Assembly: GCA_009782695.1 (NCBI GenBank)
Contig: WRIO01000072.1
Span: 1-6,211 of the forward strand
DNA length: 6,211 bases
Reading direction: 5' to 3'
Origin: Candidatus Cloacimonadota bacterium
Lineage (GTDB): Bacteria; Cloacimonadota; Cloacimonadia; Cloacimonadales; WRIO01
In this document: piece by piece, positions 1 through 6,211 of the stretch
Layout of the letters: each line of letters begins with the position of its first letter
How positions within the stretch are numbered: position 1 is the stretch's first letter
Program-made: the position numbers and the translations under genes
The notes under the pieces: model-generated
The model's input: the letters and a program-made list of their open reading frames with translations, nothing else
Told to the model about the DNA's origin: nothing
The model's database searches: none

Positions 1-1
1 C

Positions 2-547
2 AAAAGTTATCGGAAACCAGCTATCGGTGTGCTAAACAAAATAGAGCTGTGTAACCAAGAACAGCTAAAAGAAAAACAGAGTATTTTGAATGAGCATTTC
101 GATAAAACCTTTTCAATATCTGCATTAAAAGACAGCAATTTTGCTGGGCTGATAAAGGAAATAGAGGGTTTTTTACCATATAGTCCACCATTGTATAGCC
201 AAGAGGATTTATCTGATATGCCCTTGCGATTCTTTGCCCAAGAGATTATCCGAGAAAAGATATTTTTGGAATACGGAGACGAGATACCATATAGCAGCAC
301 AGTGGTGGTAGAAAAGTGGATAGAAGAACCAGATAGAGATGTGATAAAAGCGAATATTTGGATAGAGCGTGACTCACAGAAACCTATTATTTTAGGCAAA
401 AACGGGGTAAAAATCGGGATACTACGGACAAAATCCGAAAATGATATCAAGGCTTTTACCGGAAGGGGCGTGAGTCTGAACTTGTGGGTAAAGGTGAAAC
501 CTGATTGGCGAAAAAAGAATGGAGCCTTGAAGGAATTTGGTTATTAA
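2..547 (+). CDS. era: GTPase Era, C-terminal part (5' end outside the window)
   Basis: Era is a cytoplasmic GTPase that binds the 3' end of 16S rRNA through a KH domain and helps mature the 30S subunit. The frame is open from base 2 to the TAA at 545-547, giving 181 residues of a protein usually near 300. Visible in order are the end of the G domain with the G4 motif NKIE (bases 35-46) and the G5-like ISAL, then the Era linker (LPYSPPLYS, then RFFAQEIIREK and EIPYSS). The KH domain follows, with its GxxG loop as GKNG at 395-406, and then the Era ending VKVKPDW. The GTG at base 29 is in frame but lies inside the G4 strand, so it is not the real start. G1-G3 lie upstream. The G4 motif ends in Glu where Asp is the rule, which is unusual. 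The family call is firm. Confidence 0.95.
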   Translation, partial: KSYRKPAIGVLNKIELCNQEQLKEKQSILNEHFDKTFSISALKDSNFAGLIKEIEGFLPYSPPLYSQEDLSDMPLRFFAQEIIREKIFLEYGDEIPYSSTVVVEKWIEEPDRDVIKANIWIERDSQKPIILGKNGVKIGILRTKSENDIKAFTGRGVSLNLWVKVKPDWRKKNGALKEFGY

Positions 548-573
548 CCTTCGCAAAAAAGTAAAAAATATTT

Positions 574-580
574 AGGAGAT
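574..580 (+). promoter_or_regulatory. Shine-Dalgarno site of the TPR gene
   Basis: AGGAGAT ends 6 nt before the ATG at 587. It is the strongest ribosome-binding site in the window and fixes the start of the 959-residue TPR protein. It lies in the 39-nt gap after era, which is A-rich and shows no hairpin followed by a T-run and no convincing -35/-10 pair. Transcription from era may therefore continue into the envelope genes. Confidence 0.8.
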
Positions 581-586
581 AAATAA

Positions 587-3466
587 ATGAGGAAAATAAA
601 GTTATTTTTGATGGCAGTTATAGTTTTAAATGCTGTCTTTTTATGGTCTGACTTGACAGAAGAGTTTTACTTTATATCAAATCTTTACAAAGATGGATAT
701 TATGATGCTGCACTGCGAGAAATAGCGAATATAGAAGGCAAATTGGCAGAAGATCAGTTCGGAAACCAGATACTGTCTCTGAAAGCGGACATTTTGGTCA
801 AGCAGGGCAATTCGATAGAAGCTATCAATATATTACAGCGCTTGGAAACCCTACCATTATCTCCCGAATTGAAAGGTCAAGTGCTGCTAAATAAAGCATT
901 AGTGGAAAGAAATTTGGGAAACAATCAAGAATCTTTTCGGTTGCTAAATGAATATACTGCTCGATTCCCTGACTCTGATAGACAAGAGGAAGTGTCGCAG
1001 CTATTGGGCGATCTGTATCTAGAACAACTGCAATTCGCAGAGGCAGAGGAAATTTTCACAAAACTGCACAAGAGCAACAAATCACCGCAGTCGTATATAA
1101 ATATGATACGAATAAATGCAGAAACGGATAAATTATCAGAGGCAGAGGGATATCTAAACGAACTAAAAAAAGACTTTCCGAAGGAGCATTTAGCCGAACA
1201 GCAAGGACTTTTATATGTATTGCGGGGATATGAAAAACAGCAAAATTTTGAAAAGGTTATAGAGCTTTGTCCTGCTCCTATCAGTCCGACTACCGCTGTG
1301 ACAGACGACCTTATAATGCAAAAGATCGTGGCTTTTATCCATTTGCGAAATTATGAAGAAGCCCAAAGGCTATTAAGTGAGTTAAAAGACGATTCTATAA
1401 ATGCTGATTATTACCGAGCTATGATCCACAAAGAAAAAGGTGAATACAATCAAGCATTGGTCTTGTTTCGCAGGTTGCAAAGTGCTTCCGGAGCCACTGC
1501 CGAAATCAAGGCAATGAGTTTCTTTAATATAGTGCAAATCACGGCTCAGTCAAGCACAGCAGAGGCTTTTGCGTTGCTACAAGACTATCTGCTTAGGCAT
1601 CCTGGACAAGAATGGGAAGGGGATATCCTTTATCAGCTTGCCTTTATGGAATATCAACAGGAAAATTTCGAGACAGCTTTGGACTATGTAACTCGGAGCT
1701 TGAGCTTTGTGATGACCAATGCAAATAATCAAAAAGCTACATATTTAAAGGGTGAAGTCGAATTTTTACTCGCAGAATATGAGAGTTCATTAAAGACTTT
1801 TACAGATAATATCACAAACACACCAGAGGCTTTGATAGATGAAACACTTTTTAAAATAGGTCTTTGCAATTACTTTTTAGGCAAACCAGATATTGCCTCG
1901 AAATATTTTACCCAGCTGATCATGAACCACCCGGGTTCTGACAAGGTGGGAGTGGCATACTTCTATTTGGGTGAGATAGAGCTGCATAGAAACTTGAATT
2001 TTGCTAGAACATATTACCAGCAGTCATTTTCGGGCAATATGGACGAGGGTGCTATTCGGTTACGACTTGCTTATATAGATTATATGAAAAGGGAATTTGA
2101 CTCTGCAAATAGCACACTTGATTTAGTGCCAGAAACTAGCGACTATCTGTATGACAAGCATCTGCTGAAGGGGAATATTTATTTTGCTCAAAGGAATTTT
2201 ATAGAGGCTCTGGAATCCTACCGAATAGCCGAACGAAATGCTCAAGACCAAGTTTCTGTGGAATATATCTGGTCACGGCAAGCGTGGACACATTACAACC
2301 TAAAAAACTACGATACAGCCACTCAAATATATAGACGACTAGCACAAGAAAGTGACTCGCCCGGCAAGTATATCTTGTCTGCAGCAGGGGCTGCTTACAA
2401 TGCAGAGCTTTACGAACAGGCAAAAGACTTATATGAAGAATTTTTGGAGACTTATCCTGATTCGGCAGAAACAAATAGAGCAGTGTCCGGTTTGGCAAAT
2501 TGCTATTTTAATATGGGGCTTTATGTGGCAGCTATCGAGAGTTGGTCAGATTTGGTGAAAGAAGACAACGATGCAAATGTAGTGGAGTCGGCACTGAAAG
2601 GTATGCAAACTAGCTATCAGCGACTAAGCAGAGAGGCTGATTTTGTGGAATTTTTGAACCTTGCTCGCCTGCGGAATACCGAGAAAGACTTTGTCATCCG
2701 GATGTATGATTACAAGGCGCAATATGAATATGAGCAGAAGAATTATGCATCTTCTATCTCGACTATCAATCAGCTCTTTAATCAGTTTCCGGAAATGTCT
2801 ACAGACCAGAAGATGCTGATACTCCTGGCAAATAACCACAGCTGGCAGATGCAGTATGCAGAAGCTGATCAGATATATATCGACCTTGCTCGCCGCACTG
2901 ATGACCCATATATTTACTATGAATGGGGCAATATTCGTTGGGCACAAAAAGACTACGAAGCTGCTATGATACGCTTTAAAAGAGCAGCTGACAATAGTAA
3001 CAATGAGCTTTATTGGACCACTCTTTTAGAAAAATTAGTTATCAGAAAAGACAGTGATTTTATGAAGTATTATCACGAGTTCTCACGCTTTGCCTCTGAT
3101 TACCACAAACATCTGGTTATGCTGAATTATATCGATTGGCTGCAGCAGAACAGAAACTATGATCAGGCTGTGCAGGTTGCAGAGACTATCCTCGAATCGA
3201 GCTATGCCCAGCTACGCCCCCGTGCGACCTACAAAAAGGCTGAAACCTTGTTTTTAGCAGGAAAGTATGACCTAGCTCTCACAGATTTTCTCAGGATCAG
3301 GTATATATTTAGTGAAGTGTCTGACTTACGCTGGGCTTCTGAGCTTTATATCGCAAAAATCTATCTAGCCCAAAACGAGAGAAATAGAGCAAGAGAACAC
3401 TTCGATAACATACGGGGAAACTTGTCACCTGAACAGATAGCAGAGTTTGAGAGAATGATGAGGTAA
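587..3466 (+). CDS. Large exported tetratricopeptide-repeat (TPR) protein
   Basis: This 959-residue protein is built almost wholly of TPR units. A basic n-region (MRKIK) and a hydrophobic core to about residue 20 form a signal peptide or N-terminal anchor. The cleavage site is weak (no clear A-x-A), so it may stay attached to the inner membrane. From about residue 25 to 945 the TPR turn signature (small or aromatic residue, then xxA, then an aromatic or Leu) recurs every 33-38 residues, for example GYYDAA (37), NYEEAQ (255), GEYNQA (285), NFETAL (359), NFIEAL (537), NYDTAT (574), LYEQAK (608), DYEAAM (789) and KYDLAL (893). That gives roughly 24-26 repeats and no other domain. TPR solenoids bind protein partners, so a periplasmic scaffold is likely. 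The barrel gene starts 5 nt downstream. Such proteins are sometimes annotated as YbgF/BamD-like, but the length and lack of a coiled coil argue against orthology. Partner and pathway are unknown. Confidence 0.88.
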   Translation: MRKIKLFLMAVIVLNAVFLWSDLTEEFYFISNLYKDGYYDAALREIANIEGKLAEDQFGNQILSLKADILVKQGNSIEAINILQRLETLPLSPELKGQVLLNKALVERNLGNNQESFRLLNEYTARFPDSDRQEEVSQLLGDLYLEQLQFAEAEEIFTKLHKSNKSPQSYINMIRINAETDKLSEAEGYLNELKKDFPKEHLAEQQGLLYVLRGYEKQQNFEKVIELCPAPISPTTAVTDDLIMQKIVAFIHLRNYEEAQRLLSELKDDSINADYYRAMIHKEKGEYNQALVLFRRLQSASGATAEIKAMSFFNIVQITAQSSTAEAFALLQDYLLRHPGQEWEGDILYQLAFMEYQQENFETALDYVTRSLSFVMTNANNQKATYLKGEVEFLLAEYESSLKTFTDNITNTPEALIDETLFKIGLCNYFLGKPDIASKYFTQLIMNHPGSDKVGVAYFYLGEIELHRNLNFARTYYQQSFSGNMDEGAIRLRLAYIDYMKREFDSANSTLDLVPETSDYLYDKHLLKGNIYFAQRNFIEALESYRIAERNAQDQVSVEYIWSRQAWTHYNLKNYDTATQIYRRLAQESDSPGKYILSAAGAAYNAELYEQAKDLYEEFLETYPDSAETNRAVSGLANCYFNMGLYVAAIESWSDLVKEDNDANVVESALKGMQTSYQRLSREADFVEFLNLARLRNTEKDFVIRMYDYKAQYEYEQKNYASSISTINQLFNQFPEMSTDQKMLILLANNHSWQMQYAEADQIYIDLARRTDDPYIYYEWGNIRWAQKDYEAAMIRFKRAADNSNNELYWTTLLEKLVIRKDSDFMKYYHEFSRFASDYHKHLVMLNYIDWLQQNRNYDQAVQVAETILESSYAQLRPRATYKKAETLFLAGKYDLALTDFLRIRYIFSEVSDLRWASELYIAKIYLAQNERNRAREHFDNIRGNLSPEQIAEFERMMR
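3460..3464 (+). promoter_or_regulatory. Shine-Dalgarno site of the barrel gene, inside the TPR gene's end
   Basis: GAGGT covers the last codons and the first base of the stop codon of the TPR gene and ends 7 nt before the ATG at 3472. A second purine tract (AAGG, 3465-3468) is closer. With a gap of only 5 nt, the two genes are probably translationally coupled. Confidence 0.65.
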
Positions 3467-3471
3467 GGCTA

Positions 3472-5016
3472 ATGAAGTATTTTGTTATTTGCGGATTTGT
3501 ATTTTTTATTTCTTTTTTTGGTCTATTGACAGCCCAACAGCTAATGCTACCTGATGAGACCATCGTTGGTTATGTAGAAATATCCTCGGATAGCTTGGAT
3601 TTGAAGGTCGATATTTCTGAATATCATCGATTAGGTAATCAAGATAAGTTGGCATACCGTCCCAGCATCAATAAAAAGTCTTTTTTTGTGGATAACAAAC
3701 ATTTTGATGGATATTTTCAAGCTATCGGTAACACCGCAAGCTTTTTGGACTTTAAGTTGGGTGTAGAAAGCCATCGATCACCTGAGTTAAATCTCTTTGC
3801 AGGATTCCATATAGCAGATTATGGGAAGAAGGAACTAGACACGACCAAAGGATATGTGAGCTGGCAACCTATGGTGAATTATACAAGCTTGAGACTACGA
3901 CCTGCTGCGTCCTTTAAATATAACAAAGACCAGTTAGAACATCAAGCATCAGGTCAGAAAGTAGAATCAGAATTGGCATCTATCTGTGCAGCAATAGATG
4001 CAGAACCACACGGTATCAAGCACCTCAAGAGGTTAAATTTGATGGGTGAATATCATACTTCTCAGCTTGATAAAGGCACTTTCGAAGATACTTTTGAAGA
4101 TGACTTTTTTGACTTTGACAGCTATGTTAGTTTCGCTGATATTGGCTTTGTGTCGGAGATAGAGGGCGGAACTTATAGTAGGTTTGACAAGCTACAAGGC
4201 GAGGCAAATGCCTTTTTCGCTGTTCCCTTCTTTGATAGATTTGGGGCTAATGTCACTATGAGTGAGAAGTTTTATCCTTCTGCTTATATTACTAAAAATA
4301 TCAAGACTTCAGACTACACTGAAATATCTCTTGCGAACCAACCTTATCTCGATAAACAATCTGTCAGAAACTACTATGAGTTTTACCCTTTTAGTAGCTT
4401 GAAAGATTTAAAATATGCTCCTCAAGCCCCTCTCAACCTTTTTGCAGCTTTTAGTCTATTTTCTCCTGTGGAAGCTAGAATTAGCTATAACATGCAATAT
4501 ATCGAGAACTATGTTTCTCTCTTTGCAATAAAGGGAACAGTTATGGATGTGACATTACCACCATCCTACGAGTGGCGCAATGATAATGTGCGAAAGAACA
4601 TTTTTGTAGTGGAAACAAGCAAAAAAATAGAAGATATAAAGCTAAGTCTAATGGCAGAATATATGGTAAGTGAATATGTATCTGGTGATGATATGCCTGA
4701 TCATATACCCTGGGAACCACACTTCGTGGCTAGTATTTCTGCCGAATATATCTGGCAATATTTGACTATCTTTTTGGGAGGAGAATTCTTGGGCGAGAGA
4801 TATGAACACAACGGTAAAAGAGACAGGGATCCAATAGAAATATCGCTTCCTAATGCTTTTCGTGTGACGGCTTTTACACAGTATGATCTAAACAGACACT
4901 TTAAGGTCTTTGCATCAGTAAAACACCTATTTAGTGAAAAGGATGGATATCGAAGGGTAGAAAACCTACACAAAGAGGAATTTTCAGCAGAAGCGGGTGT
5001 GAGGGTGCTATTTTGA
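3472..5016 (+). CDS. Outer-membrane beta-barrel protein, TonB-receptor-like C-terminus, no plug
   Basis: This 514-residue protein starts with a clear signal peptide: K2, a long Phe-rich core and a likely cut after LLTA (residue 21, before QQ). The body alternates polar and hydrophobic/aromatic residues in amphipathic strands separated by polar loops, and the protein ends in VRVLF, the C-terminal Phe typical of barrels handled by the BAM complex. The last ~100 residues follow the usual ending of TonB-dependent receptors: IPWEP (412-416), then a strand with FLGERY (439-444), then LPNAFRV, then VFASVKHLFSEKDGY (479-493), then the final strand. A normal receptor would need an additional plug of about 120 residues, and the 70 or so residues after the signal peptide show no TonB box or plug motif that I recognise. 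It could be a transporter, an exporter pore or a structural barrel served by the upstream TPR protein. Its stop overlaps the next gene by 4 nt. Confidence 0.8.
   Translation: MKYFVICGFVFFISFFGLLTAQQLMLPDETIVGYVEISSDSLDLKVDISEYHRLGNQDKLAYRPSINKKSFFVDNKHFDGYFQAIGNTASFLDFKLGVESHRSPELNLFAGFHIADYGKKELDTTKGYVSWQPMVNYTSLRLRPAASFKYNKDQLEHQASGQKVESELASICAAIDAEPHGIKHLKRLNLMGEYHTSQLDKGTFEDTFEDDFFDFDSYVSFADIGFVSEIEGGTYSRFDKLQGEANAFFAVPFFDRFGANVTMSEKFYPSAYITKNIKTSDYTEISLANQPYLDKQSVRNYYEFYPFSSLKDLKYAPQAPLNLFAAFSLFSPVEARISYNMQYIENYVSLFAIKGTVMDVTLPPSYEWRNDNVRKNIFVVETSKKIEDIKLSLMAEYMVSEYVSGDDMPDHIPWEPHFVASISAEYIWQYLTIFLGGEFLGERYEHNGKRDRDPIEISLPNAFRVTAFTQYDLNRHFKVFASVKHLFSEKDGYRRVENLHKEEFSAEAGVRVLF
5001..5007 (+). 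promoter_or_regulatory. Shine-Dalgarno site supporting a TTG start for the lipoprotein
   Basis: GAGGGTG lies within the last codons of the barrel gene. The GAGG core ends 8 nt before the TTG at 5013, a normal spacing. The competing ATG at 5022 has a purine run (5015-5021) directly against it with no spacer and is 17 nt from GAGG. The ATG at 5037 is 15 nt from the nearest purine run. The spacing therefore favours TTG. Confidence 0.5.
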
Positions 5017-5516
5017 GAAGGATGGTCATTTACAGTATGATTTACTTGTTTATAATGATTTCATGTAAAGGAGTAGGGATGTTAAACGGTAAGAAATCTT
5101 ACCCAGAGCCAAAGCGTGACAGGTATCAACAGCTGATATATGATACTATCAAGGAGGATTATGAGCTAGACGCTGTCACTTTTATTACTTATGATTATTT
5201 AGCTATCGAGGATGATACTTTTTATGAAAGGTATTTTCTATATGCTATGATAGATGATATAAATGAAAAACTTGATGTGGTGAATAGCTATGTTTTTCCC
5301 TTTCTCTTTGTTTTTGACAAAGAAACAGGTGAAATGATCAGGAGCTATTATCCGGGAGACGATTTGTCTTATACAGACATGCGAAACAATTTTCCCCAAG
5401 AAGTTATAAAGAAATTAAACGAAGTGGATACGGAGAATCATATCTACTTTTTGGAAAAATTAAAGAACACAAATTTGTGGAATGCAGAAACATTTTATGG
5501 TGATTATGAATACTGA
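5013..5516 (+). CDS. Small acidic, tyrosine-rich putative lipoprotein, family not recognised
   Basis: I do not recognise this 167-residue protein. From the TTG start it opens MRRMVIYSMIYLFIMISC: two Arg, a hydrophobic core and a Cys at residue 18 preceded by MIS. This is a lipobox-like site, though Leu or Val would be more usual at -3. Starting at the ATG at 5022 removes both Arg and leaves a signal with no positive charge, which is why the TTG is preferred. The rest is acidic (about 30 Asp+Glu against about 18 Lys+Arg) and has about 19 Tyr, with a YVFPFLFVFDKETGEMIRSYY segment (93-113 less its ends) that reads as two beta strands around a turn. It overlaps the barrel stop by 4 nt (TTGA) and the PP2C-like gene by 11 nt. 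Position suggests an accessory lipoprotein of the barrel. Coding status is supported by the overlaps and intact frame. Confidence 0.65.
   Translation: MRRMVIYSMIYLFIMISCKGVGMLNGKKSYPEPKRDRYQQLIYDTIKEDYELDAVTFITYDYLAIEDDTFYERYFLYAMIDDINEKLDVVNSYVFPFLFVFDKETGEMIRSYYPGDDLSYTDMRNNFPQEVIKKLNEVDTENHIYFLEKLKNTNLWNAETFYGDYEY
5497..5516 (+). promoter_or_regulatory. Overlapping stop/start junction, lipoprotein to PP2C-like gene
   Basis: The lipoprotein stop (TGA, 5514-5516) lies downstream of the PP2C-like start candidates at 5497 and 5506 in another frame. No good Shine-Dalgarno site is present (only GGTGA at 5499-5503, too close to 5506), so translation probably depends on ribosomes finishing the lipoprotein. 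This is inferred from spacing. Confidence 0.45.
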
Positions 5517-6211
5517 TACAGAACCTATATATAAGTTTGAACACGCAAGCTTTTTTCAAAAAAGCATTTACAGAGATGTAAACCATGATTTTTATGGCGT
5601 TTACTCCGGTGACTATGGTAAAATATATGTTATCTCGAAAGGCTTTGGCCGCGAGGGAACAGAAATCATTTCTGAGCTAGCTATAAATGCAGTAAAAAGC
5701 CACTTTGAAAAATTAAGTGGTAGCTATAGTTCAGTCACGGCTATAAAGCACTCCTTTCAAGCAGCCTCTCAGGCTATCTTGACCTATTCAGCAGACAGGA
5801 CCTTTTTCAAAAATTATGGAGCTTGTCTGTCATTGATCTTGATAAACCATGACGGGATGTTTTTTGGGAATGTTGGTGATTGCAAGATAGCACTACTCCG
5901 CAAAGGAAAGCTGGAGTATGTCACTAAATATAACAATGCTTATAAAGATTTATCGATAGTTGACAACAACGAAGTGTTAGCTAAAATAAGTAAAAACCCC
6001 GTATTTACAGAAGCCATAGGGGTTACTTGTGAAAGACCAGAAATCATCGCAGATATAGAAATAGAAAAGAACGATTGCTTTTTGATAGCAACAAAAGGTG
6101 TGTTTCAAAGGGTGACAAGACTCGAAATCCAAAACGCTTTCACGATGTGGGATTTGTCAGAAGGTCTTGAAACTGTTAGGGAATCAGCTCAAAATAAAAA
6201 ATCTTATGACG
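5506..6211 (+). CDS. PP2C-fold protein lacking metal-site Asp residues, probable pseudophosphatase (3' end outside the window)
   Basis: The frame is open from the ATG at 5506 to the right edge (235 residues), covering most of a PP2C domain. Landmarks in family order are: RDVNHD (23-28) for the usual RxxNED; YVISKGFG (41-48) for VVADGMGG; NYGACLSLIL (103-112) for the GTT strand; GNVGDCKIALLRKGKL (121-136), a very good match to NVGDSRAYLxxxGKL; VTKYNN (139-144) for LTxDHS; NPVFTEAIG (164-172) for the itraLG segment; and CFLIATKGVF (191-200) for LLLCSDGL. Asp is replaced by Lys at 45 and 197, positions that coordinate the two catalytic metals in active PP2C enzymes; Asp125 is kept. Serine/threonine phosphatase activity is therefore unlikely. 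No signal peptide or membrane segment is visible, so it is probably cytoplasmic. ATGs at 5482 and 5497 are also in frame and none has a good ribosome-binding site, so the start is uncertain. The final DN motif is beyond the edge. Confidence 0.8.
   Translation, partial: MNTDTEPIYKFEHASFFQKSIYRDVNHDFYGVYSGDYGKIYVISKGFGREGTEIISELAINAVKSHFEKLSGSYSSVTAIKHSFQAASQAILTYSADRTFFKNYGACLSLILINHDGMFFGNVGDCKIALLRKGKLEYVTKYNNAYKDLSIVDNNEVLAKISKNPVFTEAIGVTCERPEIIADIEIEKNDCFLIATKGVFQRVTRLEIQNAFTMWDLSEGLETVRESAQNKKSYD

Noticed and set aside
7..450. Long open frame on the minus strand opposite era
   Set aside because: It lies wholly antisense to a clearly recognised era coding region; its translation has no recognisable domain and is low-complexity Ser/Phe/Ile.
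548..586. Possible terminator or promoter between era and the TPR gene
   Set aside because: The 39-nt gap is A-rich with no stem-loop and T-run, and no convincing -35/-10 pair; only the ribosome-binding site is supported.
2352..2558. Plus-strand open frame inside the TPR gene, and minus-strand frames at 2199-2498, 2624-2947, 3309-3563, 4701-4973 and 5404-5586
   Set aside because: All lie within or across strong coding regions in another frame, have no ribosome-binding site or motif of note, and cut across well-supported genes.
587..5016. SusC/SusD-type nutrient uptake pair
   Set aside because: SusD proteins are about 500-600-residue lipoproteins encoded after a receptor of about 1000 residues with a plug. 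Here the TPR protein precedes a 514-residue barrel and has no lipobox, so the architecture does not match.
5549..5565. Perfect 8-bp inverted repeat GCTTTTTT-c-AAAAAAGC, early in the PP2C-like gene
   Set aside because: It is inside coding sequence (Ser-Phe-Phe-Gln-Lys-Ser), made mostly of A and T runs, and has a 1-nt centre that cannot form a tight loop; most likely chance.
5506..6211. The PP2C-like gene as a decaying pseudogene
   Set aside because: The frame is intact over 235 codons, motif order and spacing are kept, and the two metal-site changes are both to Lys rather than random loss; a maintained pseudoenzyme fits better.

Overview
The window comes from an AT-rich bacterial genome with a Gram-negative cell plan. 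The evidence is an outer-membrane-type beta-barrel with a signal peptide and a C-terminal Phe, a putative lipoprotein and a large exported TPR protein. Codon use leans to ATA (Ile) and AGA (Arg). A giant TPR protein next to a TonB-receptor-like barrel suggests the Fibrobacterota-Chlorobiota-Bacteroidota superphylum or a neighbouring candidate phylum such as Cloacimonadota. That placement is an inference from style and was not tested.

Layout, all genes on the + strand. (1) Bases 2-547: the 3' part of era, the ribosome-assembly GTPase, cut by the left edge. (2) Bases 587-3466: a 959-residue exported protein that is essentially one uninterrupted TPR solenoid. (3) Bases 3472-5016: a 514-residue outer-membrane beta-barrel whose last 100 or so residues look like the end of a TonB-dependent receptor, with no room for a normal plug. 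(4) Bases 5013-5516: a small, acidic, tyrosine-rich putative lipoprotein of unrecognised family. (5) Bases 5506-6211, cut by the right edge: a PP2C-fold protein that has Lys in place of two metal-binding Asp residues and is therefore probably a pseudophosphatase.

Genes 2-5 are packed as a translation unit (5-nt gap, 4-nt overlap, 11-nt overlap). I see no terminator or strong promoter between any genes, so the group may be transcribed with or from era. Three products are predicted to be in the envelope (periplasmic TPR scaffold, outer-membrane barrel, lipoprotein) and the last is predicted to be cytoplasmic. The most interesting reading is an envelope module coupled to a catalytically dead PP2C sensor or scaffold. 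The TPR-barrel-lipoprotein trio superficially recalls polysaccharide export modules, but no synthase or polysaccharide enzyme is visible, so function remains open.

No tRNA, rRNA, CRISPR array, insertion sequence or long intergenic stretch is present. The longest non-coding gap is 39 nt.
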